Positions 40,603 to 47,445 of a stretch of DNA of 64,000 nt are shown in pieces (within the stretch, counting starts at the first letter, position 1; every line of letters starts with the position of its first letter). The DNA is from DATKQJ01 sp035534295 (lineage in GTDB: Bacteria > Chloroflexota > Dormibacteria > Dormibacterales > Dormibacteraceae): contig DATLSE010000013.1 in assembly GCA_035534295.1 (NCBI GenBank), positions 1 through 64,000 on the forward strand, in the 5' to 3' direction. A model generated the notes under the pieces. That model was given only the letters and a program-made list of their open reading frames with translations, had not been told where the DNA came from and did no database searches. A program made the translations under genes and the position numbers.

Positions 40603-40917
40603 TCAGCGCTGCCCCCTGGTGCCCGGGGTCGCGCTGACGTCGCGCAGCCAGCCGGCCCGGTCCACACCCCGCTCCGGCCGAGCCCGGCGCAGCCCATCCA
40701 GCTGCCGCGGAAGGGCAGGCCAGAGGTCAGCGGAGCGCCGATGACGCAGCGGCCGGATGGGCTCGCCAGGGGACGGATCGATCCGGATCACATCCGCGGC
40801 CCGAGCCGCGGGGTAGCTGCGCGCCGAAGGCGGAACCGCTGAGGCGTGGAGGTCAAGCAACCTGATTCCGCCTGGGGTGCCCGGTCTGCGCGCATCCGTC
40901 CTAGCTGGCCCGGGCAT
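40603..40917 (-). pseudogene. Possible N-terminal remnant of a CaiB/BaiF CoA-transferase
   Basis: A 104-codon frame whose residues 16-52 (GGIRLLDLHASAVPPSARSY, then ADVIRIDPSPGEPIR) echo the opening of class III CoA-transferases (GIRVLDL...GP....ADVIKVEPP.GDP.R). The similarity then fades into arginine-rich sequence and the frame stops 23 bases before the ligase start, about 300 residues too short. The normal glycine-proline after the first strand is also changed. Best read as a decayed fragment; a chance resemblance is possible. The 353-base gap around it holds no other gene. Confidence 0.4.
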
Positions 40918-40921
40918 CTGA

Positions 40922-40931
40922 GTTGGCCAAC
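40922..40931. repeat. Perfect 10-base palindrome GTTGGCCAAC
   Basis: It lies between the end of an SMP-30-like gene and the CoA-transferase remnant, directly upstream of the remnant's start. It could be half of an operator, but a single short palindrome is weak evidence. Confidence 0.25.
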
Positions 40932-40932
40932 G

Positions 40933-41850
40933 TTAGCATCGCTCCGGATTCTCGGCCGCTCGGGGATGAGTCCCCTCTGTGGCAGCCCAGAGCGCGGACC
41001 GGGTTTGTCGAAAAACCATGCCCCCGACCCCTCCCACGAACACCTCGCCCGGGCTCCCCAGGGCCAGACAGGTAGATTCCGGCGGCAGCTCGACGCGGTC
41101 CGTGATCGCACCCTCAGGAGTCATCCGCCAGATGGCGGCCGAGCCCCCGCTCGAGGCCCCGAGCAGGGCCACGTCCCCGTCCGGGAGGGTGGCCAGATCG
41201 GATACTGACCGCACCTGTTCAAACACCCCCTGGCCGCCGCGCGCGAGCACGCCTGGCGGACCCGCCTCGGGGCCCGAGATGGGGTAACGGAGCAGTTCCC
41301 ACGACACCCCGGGCTCGACGTCGTGGCCCCGCACCAGGTAGAGCGCGGAGTCGTCGGGGGCGACCGCCAACGCCCCCGGTCCGGGGACTTGGTCGATGGC
41401 GCAGATCTGCTCCCACGATCCGGACTCGGAGGACTCCAGGCGCAGGACCGAGGATCCCGGCCGGGCGGGGAAGAGGGGCGAGGACGCGCCGCGGCGCTGG
41501 CGGTCGCTGAACCAGACCCGCCCTCGAGCGTCGACGTCCAGATCGAAGGGGCGGTTGGGGAGCCGTCCGTCGATCCATTGCGCGGGGACGGTGGCCCGCC
41601 CGTCCGGTTCAAGGCACGCCACCCGCCGAGCGCGGGGCTGACAGGCGAACACACGCCCCCCCGCGCCCATGGCCAGTCGGGTGGTACCGGCGCTGTGGCG
41701 ACGGAGCTCCTTGGTCGAGCCGTCCAGTGCGATGGCCACCACGCGGTCCTCGCCCGGCAGACTGGCGAGCACGCACTCGCCGTCCCAGGTCAGGCCGCCG
41801 ATCGGGCTCGCAAAAGGTCCGGCCAGGCTCGCAAAGCCCTCATCGCTCAC
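40933..41850 (-). CDS. SMP-30-like beta-propeller, metal ligands not conserved
   Basis: 305 residues with six-bladed propeller character (repeats such as DLDVDARGRVWFSD, LAVAPDDSALYLV and LATLPDGDVALLG). The glutamate, asparagine and aspartate that bind metal in true SMP-30 lactonases are not evident: the opening reads PIGGLTWDGE instead of EGP.W, and no SPNGL is present. It may be a sensor or a non-catalytic paralogue. GTG start overlaps the stop of the second propeller gene (GTGA), so the two are a tandem pair. Confidence 0.75.
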   Translation of the reverse strand: MSDEGFASLAGPFASPIGGLTWDGECVLASLPGEDRVVAIALDGSTKELRRHSAGTTRLAMGAGGRVFACQPRARRVACLEPDGRATVPAQWIDGRLPNRPFDLDVDARGRVWFSDRQRRGASSPLFPARPGSSVLRLESSESGSWEQICAIDQVPGPGALAVAPDDSALYLVRGHDVEPGVSWELLRYPISGPEAGPPGVLARGGQGVFEQVRSVSDLATLPDGDVALLGASSGGSAAIWRMTPEGAITDRVELPPESTCLALGSPGEVFVGGVGGMVFRQTRSALWAATEGTHPRAAENPERC

Positions 41851-42767
41851 CCCGGCACCCGAGCGCTACCGATGGGCAGGCCAGGGATTCCGAGCCGAAG
41901 CTGAAAGACCCCGCTCCAGGTTGTGATGTATAGCGTTCTCCAATCTGCATCCCCAAAGCCCAGATTGGTGGTGCGATCCGGGATCCGGATGCGCCCGAGC
42001 CAGCGCCCGTCGGGCGCGAGCACGTGGATCCCACCCGGTCCGGTCGTATAAAGGTTTCCCTCCTGGTCCACCTTCATGCCGTCGGCGGCGCCTGGCTCCT
42101 CTCCGCGCAGGCGATGGAACACGCGTGAATTGCCGACCCCGCCATCGCGATCGACGTCGAATGCCCGCACCAGGCCCAGACTGGTGTCGTCGACGTACAG
42201 AACCGACTCGTCGGGCGACAAACAGAGCCCGTTGGGCGATTCGAAGTCGGAGTCGAGCAGGGTCAGCTCGCCATCAGGGCGTCGCCTGTAAACGCCCGCG
42301 ACCTCCAGATAGCGCTGGACGTCCGCCCCGGCCATGCCCGGAGTGTGGAGGGCGCTGTCCGGATCGGTGAACAGGATGGATCCGTCTCCGGCCACGATGA
42401 CGTCATTGGGGGTGTTGAGCGGGACACCGAGGTGGTTGTCCACCAGAACTGCTCGCTCGCCCCCGGCTTCGGCGCGCCAGACGCAGCGTTCCGACCAGCC
42501 CGCCACGATCAGGCTGCCTTGCCCATCCAGGGCGAGGCCGTTGGCGTGACCGGAGGGCCTGATGTGCGGGCTCCGACCAACCTTCGGATCCCAGCGCCAG
42601 ATCGTGTCGCCGACGATCTCGCTGAAATAAAGACACCCCTGCGCGGCGTGCCAGACCGGCCCCTCGCACAGCTTCAGGCCGTCGGCGATGGGGAGCAGCT
42701 CGGCGCTGTCAGGGCAGATGCGAAGCAGCCCGTCCTCCCCAACGTCGCTCCTCACCACAACCGCCAC
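41847..42767 (-). CDS. SMP-30/gluconolactonase-family lactonase
   Basis: 306 residues from the GTG at 42767; GTGs at 42758 and 42755 are also possible. The lactonase ligand pattern is intact: glutamate in LCEGPVWH, asparagine in SPNGLCLSPDE, aspartate in ADGMKVDQEGNLY, plus NTPNDVIVAGDGSILFTD. These enzymes open lactones made by sugar or aromatic oxidation. The open frame extends far upstream, antisense to pdxS and pdxT, but that part is only a high-GC shadow. Divergent from pdxS. Confidence 0.88.
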   Translation of the reverse strand: MAVVVRSDVGEDGLLRICPDSAELLPIADGLKLCEGPVWHAAQGCLYFSEIVGDTIWRWDPKVGRSPHIRPSGHANGLALDGQGSLIVAGWSERCVWRAEAGGERAVLVDNHLGVPLNTPNDVIVAGDGSILFTDPDSALHTPGMAGADVQRYLEVAGVYRRRPDGELTLLDSDFESPNGLCLSPDESVLYVDDTSLGLVRAFDVDRDGGVGNSRVFHRLRGEEPGAADGMKVDQEGNLYTTGPGGIHVLAPDGRWLGRIRIPDRTTNLGFGDADWRTLYITTWSGVFQLRLGIPGLPIGSARVPG

Positions 42768-42878
42768 CGGGGGCGATCGAGGTACGGCGCGGGGTCCGGG
42801 CGGTGCCCGTTCACGGCCCTCAATCCTAGTCCTGGTCGCGAACCGAACCGGGGCGCGGAGGATAGTCGACGGGCGCGA

Positions 42879-42884
42879 TAAAAT
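42879..42884 (+). promoter_or_regulatory. -10 box (TAAAAT) of the pdxS operon
   Basis: TAAAAT is nine bases before the pdxS ATG, so the mRNA would have a leader of only two or three bases or none. No Shine-Dalgarno sequence can fit. Confidence 0.5.
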
Positions 42885-42893
42885 GGGGGGTTC

Positions 42894-43796
42894 ATGGACG
42901 CTCACGACCCGGGGCAGGTTCGCGCCACATTCAAGGTCAAGGCCGGCTTGGCCGAGATGTTGAAGGGAGGCGTGATCATGGACGTGGTCAACGCCGAGCA
43001 GGCGCGGATCGCCGAGGAGTCGGGCGCGGCCGCGGTCATGGCCCTGGAGCGGGTGCCCGCGGACATTCGCCGCGAGGGTGGAGTGGCCCGGATGAGCGAC
43101 CCGAGCCTGATTCGCTCGATCAAGGAGGCGGTGACCATCCCGGTCATGGCCAAGTGCCGCATCGGGCACCACGTCGAAGCCCAGATCCTGCAGGCGCTGG
43201 AGATCGACTACATCGATGAATCCGAGGTCTTGACTCCGGCTGACGAGGAGAACCACATCGACAAGCTCGCCTTCGATGTCCCCTTCGTGTGCGGGTGCCG
43301 CGACCTGGGCGAGGCTCTGCGCCGCATCGCCGAGGGTGCGGCCATGATCCGGACCAAGGGCGAGGCGGGGACCGGCAACGTGGTTGAGGCGGTGCGCCAC
43401 ATGCGCAGCGTCACCTCTGGGATCCGACGCCTGGCCGGGATGAGCCACGCTGAACTGGTCCATGAGGCCAAGCAGCTGGGGGCCCCGGTCGACCTGCTCG
43501 AGGAGTGCCAGCGGCTGGGTCGGCTGCCCGTGGTCAACTTCTCCGCCGGTGGCATCTCGACCCCGGCCGACGCTGCGCTCATGATGTGGTTGGGATGCGA
43601 CGGCAACTTCGTCGGCTCCGGCATATTCAAGAGCGAGGAGCCGCTCAAGATGGCAAAGGCCATCGTGGCGGCCACCACCTACCACGATCGCCCCGAGATT
43701 CTGGCCGAGATTTCGTCCGGTCTTGGAGCCCCGATGCGAGGCCTGGAGATACCCGCCATCGCCAAGGAGGAGCTTCTCGCCTCCCGGGGCTGGTAG
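42894..43796 (+). CDS. pdxS: Pyridoxal 5'-phosphate synthase, lyase subunit PdxS
   Basis: Makes PLP from ribose 5-phosphate, glyceraldehyde 3-phosphate and ammonia delivered by PdxT. 300 residues, highly conserved: KAGLAEMLKGGVIMDVVNAEQA, VPADIRREGGVARMSDP, the catalytic-lysine strand MAKCRIGHHVEAQIL, and RTKGEAGTGNVVEAVRHMR. The late NFSAGGISTPADAALMMWLGCDGNFVGSGIF phosphate loop is complete. First gene of a seven-gene operon. Confidence 0.97.
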   Translation: MDAHDPGQVRATFKVKAGLAEMLKGGVIMDVVNAEQARIAEESGAAAVMALERVPADIRREGGVARMSDPSLIRSIKEAVTIPVMAKCRIGHHVEAQILQALEIDYIDESEVLTPADEENHIDKLAFDVPFVCGCRDLGEALRRIAEGAAMIRTKGEAGTGNVVEAVRHMRSVTSGIRRLAGMSHAELVHEAKQLGAPVDLLEECQRLGRLPVVNFSAGGISTPADAALMMWLGCDGNFVGSGIFKSEEPLKMAKAIVAATTYHDRPEILAEISSGLGAPMRGLEIPAIAKEELLASRGW

Positions 43797-43799
43797 GTG

Positions 43800-44390
43800 A
43801 TGCCTGCCGCGTCCTCCCTTCGGGTGGGGATACTCGCCATCCAGGGTGCTTTTCGCGAGCACGAGCGCATTCTTTCCGCTCTCGGCGCCGAGGTGAGCCG
43901 GGTGCGGCTGGCACCCGATCTCGATCGACTCGATGCTCTGGTGCTGCCCGGGGGCGAGAGCACGACGCTGCAGATTGTGCTGGAGCGCGTCGGGCTCTGG
44001 GAGCCGCTGCGCCAGACCGTCGCGGGGGGCATGCCGACCCTGGCCACCTGTGCCGGCATGATCGTGCTCGCCGCGCGCATCACCGATGGCACGTCCGCCC
44101 AGCACGGCATGGGTGCGCTCGACATCCAGGTCAGGCGCAACGGCTACGGTCGCCAGCTGGCGAGCTTTGAAGCCGGTCTCGAGATCCCATGGCTGTCCGG
44201 CGCTCGGTTTCCTGGTGTTTTCATCCGTGCCCCGGTGATCGAGGACTCGGGCTCGACCCAGGTCCTGGCGACCCTCGGCGAACACCCCGTCGCGGTGCGA
44301 CAGGACCACGTTCTGGCCCTGACCTTTCACCCCGAGCTGAGCGCTGATGACCGCCTTCACCGTGCATTTCTGACCCTGGCCGCGCGATGA
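43800..44390 (+). CDS. pdxT: Pyridoxal 5'-phosphate synthase, glutaminase subunit PdxT
   Basis: Class I glutaminase partner of PdxS. 196 residues. Motifs are VGILAIQGAFREHERIL, LPGGESTTLQIVLE, the nucleophile C84 in LATCAGMIVLA, and the His-Glu pair in LTFHPELSADDR. A GTG at 43797, immediately after the pdxS TAG, precedes the ATG in the same frame; either may be used. Overlaps the next gene (ATGA). Confidence 0.96.
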   Translation: MPAASSLRVGILAIQGAFREHERILSALGAEVSRVRLAPDLDRLDALVLPGGESTTLQIVLERVGLWEPLRQTVAGGMPTLATCAGMIVLAARITDGTSAQHGMGALDIQVRRNGYGRQLASFEAGLEIPWLSGARFPGVFIRAPVIEDSGSTQVLATLGEHPVAVRQDHVLALTFHPELSADDRLHRAFLTLAAR

Positions 44391-45319
44391 AGGTGCGGGC
44401 GGCGCGGCTGCTCGATCTGGCCGCGATCGAACAGATCCATCGGGAGGCCGAGGCGCGGCTGTCCGCCGTCCCGCCTCCCGCCCGGCTCTGGTCGGTGGTG
44501 AGTCAGACCCTGAGCGCCCTGCTACCCCTGTCCCAGGAGACGTTGCTCTACGTGGCCGAGGAGGATGGTTCCCTGGTCGGTTTCGTTCAGGCCTCGGGCC
44601 AGCCGGTGTCGCTCAGCGTCTCGGCCCAGAACACCGTCTTCCAGGTCCTGAACCTGTGTGTTTCGGGGGGCCGCGACGAGGATGCGGTCGCCGCCCTGCT
44701 GATCGAGCAGCTGTGCGAGCAGACTGCGCGTCGCGGGGTCAACCGGCTCTTCGTGCGGGTCCGACGCGACGACGGCCTGCTGCCCTGTTTTCTGACCCAG
44801 GGGTTCAGGCAGTTCGCGACCGAGTCGGTCATGTACGCGGAATCGCCGCGGGCCGCCCCCGCGGCGCCCCCGGACGGTCTTCGAGCGGCCAAGGGTCGTG
44901 ACCTACCGCAGCTCTACCACCTGTATCGCAAGGTGACTCCGCCCAGCGTGGCCCAGCTCGAGGCGCCCACGTACCGGGACTGGCGTCCGCTCCAGATCGG
45001 CACCGGTCGCCGGGAGCTGGTCGAGCGCGGCGAGGTTGTGGCCTGGTACCGCCTGGTCGCGGGGGACGAGACCAGGCCCGCGACGGTGTCAGTCATGTGC
45101 GTGCCCGAGGCCGCGCTGGTGGAAGAGCTCGCCGATCACGTGACCGCCGCGGTCCAGTCGGGTTCCTCGTGGTGCAGCCTGCGCCACTATGATGCCCTCA
45201 TGATCGACGCCCTCCGCGGGCGTGGCTTCAGCATTCTTCTGCACCAGGTTCTGCTGGTGCGCGAGCTCCGCCTCCGCGAGCCGGTGGCCGAGCAACGCCT
45301 GGTGCCCTCCTTCGGATGA
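44387..45319 (+). CDS. GNAT-like acetyltransferase-fold protein (probable tandem domains)
   Basis: 310 residues. The first half has a GNAT outline: VRAARLLDLAAIEQIHREAE, a central strand (LLYVAEEDGSLVGFVQAS), VLNLCVSGGRDEDAVAALLIEQL in place of the acetyl-CoA loop, and a late NRLFVRVRRDD strand. The loop lacks the clean RxxGxG/A motif, so activity is doubtful. Residues 155-300 look like a second, weaker copy (LRAAKGRDLPQLYHLYRK to LRGRGFSILLHQVLLVREL). In Chloroflexota-type genomes such genes accompany the R3H ATPase, as here. ATG overlaps pdxT. Confidence 0.75.
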   Translation: MKVRAARLLDLAAIEQIHREAEARLSAVPPPARLWSVVSQTLSALLPLSQETLLYVAEEDGSLVGFVQASGQPVSLSVSAQNTVFQVLNLCVSGGRDEDAVAALLIEQLCEQTARRGVNRLFVRVRRDDGLLPCFLTQGFRQFATESVMYAESPRAAPAAPPDGLRAAKGRDLPQLYHLYRKVTPPSVAQLEAPTYRDWRPLQIGTGRRELVERGEVVAWYRLVAGDETRPATVSVMCVPEAALVEELADHVTAAVQSGSSWCSLRHYDALMIDALRGRGFSILLHQVLLVRELRLREPVAEQRLVPSFG

Positions 45320-46848
45320 CCGCGGTCCCCCAGGCCGGTCCCCCGCCGCCGTGGTCGTCGGAGCTCGAGCTTCTGGCCCTGACCCTGCCTCCTAACATCT
45401 ATGAGTCGGCACACCGCCTGATCGATCCCGCGCAGCTTTTGGAGATCGTTCTCGACCTCGGCCGGGAGCCCGAAGCGCGGGTACCTGGCCGCGAGATAGT
45501 GCTGAGCCGGGAGGCGGTGACGGAGGATGACCTGGACCACGTGGCCCGGCACCTGGGCGAGTTCGGAGCCGACAACCGCGCCGGTATCGCGCGCACGCTG
45601 CACCGGGTCTCGGCCATGCGCAACCGCGCCGGCCAAATCGTCGGTCTCACCTGTCGCGTGGGCCGGTCCGTCACCGGTACGGCCGAGATCTTTCGGGATC
45701 TGGTGGTGTCGGGTCGGAGCGTCCTGCTGCTTGGACGCCCGGGCGTGGGCAAGACGACCATGCTGCGCGAGTGCGCGCGTTTGCTGGCTGACGACCTGCG
45801 CAAGCGAGTGGTCATCGTCGACACCTCAAATGAGATCGGGGGGGACGGCGACGTCCCCCATCCGGGCATCGGCCGGGCCCGCAGGATGCAGGTGCCGACC
45901 GTCCTGCAGCAGCACGCGGTGATGATCGAGGCGGTCGAGAACCACATGCCCGAGGTGATCGTGATCGACGAGATCGGAACCGAGCTGGAGGCCCAGGCGG
46001 CGCGCACCATCGCTGAGCGTGGCGTCCAGCTGATCGCCACCGCGCATGGCCAGACGCTGGAGAACCTGCTCGTAAACCCCACCCTCAACGACCTTTTGGG
46101 GGGCATCCAGAGCGTGACTCTCTCAGACGAGGAGGCGCGGCGGCGAGGCACTCAGAAATCGGTCCTCGAGCGCAAGTCGCCCCCCACATTTGACGTCCTG
46201 ATCGAGATCCAGGATCGCGAACGGGTGGCCATCCACGAGCCTCTGGCGGAGGTGGTCGACACCGCACTTCGGGGACCGGTCCCCTCGCCTCGCATCCGTC
46301 TTCGCACCCCCGAGGGGCGGGTCATCTCCAACCTCGATCCCGCGCGTGCGGGAGTCGGCGAGTCGGCCCACTCGGCCCGAAAGCCCCGCGCCGTGTTTCC
46401 GTTTGGGGTCAGCCGAACCTACCTCGAGCAGTCGATTCGAGACCTTGAGCTGCCGGTGCGAGTGCTCGGAAACCTGGAGGGAGCGGACGCGGTGATCACG
46501 CTCAAGAACCACCATCGACGGCACCCCGACAGCCTGCGCCAGGCGGAGAGCATGGGCCTGCCGATCCACATCCTGCGCAGCAACACTCTGACCCAGGTCA
46601 AAGAGGCGCTCTCGCGCATGTACGGGGCCGATCAGGACCGCAACCAGACCCAGCTCGCCCTGGACGAGACTCTGGAGGCGATCCGGCGCGTCAAGCTCAC
46701 CCTGGTGCCGTTGGAAATCGCTCCCCAGAACGCCTACGTACGCCGTCTGCAGCACCAGCTGGTGCAGGACAACGACCTGTACGCGCGCAGCACCGGCAAG
46801 GAGCCACGCCGCCGGCTGCGCATTCTGCCCGCCGCCGACGTCGAGTGA
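45316..46848 (+). CDS. Ycf45-type AAA ATPase with C-terminal R3H domain
   Basis: 510 residues. The ATPase domain (about 90-290) resembles SpoIIIAA and chloroplast Ycf45: VGLTCRVGRSVTGTAE, Walker A GRPGVGKTTML with K146, and the EVIVIDEIGTELEA Walker B with D218-E219. Linker sequences follow, then YGADQDRNQTQLALDETLEAI and a C-terminal R3H module (RRLQHQLVQDNDLYARSTG) predicted to bind single-stranded nucleic acid. Its cellular role is not established. ATG overlaps the upstream gene, and the stop overlaps tmk. Confidence 0.92.
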   Translation: MTAVPQAGPPPPWSSELELLALTLPPNIYESAHRLIDPAQLLEIVLDLGREPEARVPGREIVLSREAVTEDDLDHVARHLGEFGADNRAGIARTLHRVSAMRNRAGQIVGLTCRVGRSVTGTAEIFRDLVVSGRSVLLLGRPGVGKTTMLRECARLLADDLRKRVVIVDTSNEIGGDGDVPHPGIGRARRMQVPTVLQQHAVMIEAVENHMPEVIVIDEIGTELEAQAARTIAERGVQLIATAHGQTLENLLVNPTLNDLLGGIQSVTLSDEEARRRGTQKSVLERKSPPTFDVLIEIQDRERVAIHEPLAEVVDTALRGPVPSPRIRLRTPEGRVISNLDPARAGVGESAHSARKPRAVFPFGVSRTYLEQSIRDLELPVRVLGNLEGADAVITLKNHHRRHPDSLRQAESMGLPIHILRSNTLTQVKEALSRMYGADQDRNQTQLALDETLEAIRRVKLTLVPLEIAPQNAYVRRLQHQLVQDNDLYARSTGKEPRRRLRILPAADVE

Positions 46849-47432
46849 GAGGGCTGCTCATCACCTTCGAGGGTCCCGAGGGGTCGGGCAAGTCGACCCA
46901 GGTCGACCTGCTCCGAGATCGGCTATCCGCGGTCTATCTGCGTGAGCCGGGCTCGACGCCGCTCGGAGAACAGGTGCGCGACCTGCTTCTGCACGGCCAG
47001 GACATCGTTCCCGAGGCCGAGCTGTATCTGTTCCTGGCTGCGCGCGCCGAGCTCGTCGCCACCCGGGTTAAGCCGGCCATGAGCCGGGGCGAGGACGTGG
47101 TGATCGATCGCTACCACGACTCGACCCTCGCCTATCAGGGTGCCCGGGGCTTGAGCACGGGCTGGCCGGAAAGCTTTCCGCGCCCCGATCTCACCGTGCT
47201 CTTGGACCTCGAGCCCCAGTTGGGCGCATCCCGCCTGGGCGGCCGGGCACGGGACCGGATCGAGTCCGCGCCAAGCGATTTTCACCTGCGGGTGCGTCAG
47301 GAGTATCTGCGGCTGGCGCAGGCAGACGCCGGCCGCTGGCTGGTGCTCGACGCCACCCGACCGGCGTCCGAGCTGGCTTTAGCGATCTGGGTCGAGCTGG
47401 GACAAGCGCGCGTCCGCTTAGGGCGGGATTGA
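46845..47432 (+). CDS. tmk: Thymidylate kinase
   Basis: Phosphorylates dTMP to dTDP. 195 residues. The P-loop is FEGPEGSGKSTQ with K16, followed by YLREPGSTPLGEQVRDLLL and DRYHDSTLAYQGARG. The usual REPGGT is REPGST. The lid region RLGGRARDRIES has the arginine-rich character of the E. coli-type enzyme. GTG start in an overlap with the R3H ATPase gene. holB, often next to tmk, is at 60037 instead. Confidence 0.94.
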   Translation: MRGLLITFEGPEGSGKSTQVDLLRDRLSAVYLREPGSTPLGEQVRDLLLHGQDIVPEAELYLFLAARAELVATRVKPAMSRGEDVVIDRYHDSTLAYQGARGLSTGWPESFPRPDLTVLLDLEPQLGASRLGGRARDRIESAPSDFHLRVRQEYLRLAQADAGRWLVLDATRPASELALAIWVELGQARVRLGRD

Positions 47433-47445
47433 GCAGGGCCGGGAC

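Noticed and set aside
41847..44360. An 837-codon minus-strand frame that continues from the lactonase across pdxS and pdxT
   Set aside because: Only the part up to about 42767 resembles a protein family; the rest is antisense to two highly conserved genes and has high-GC shadow composition.
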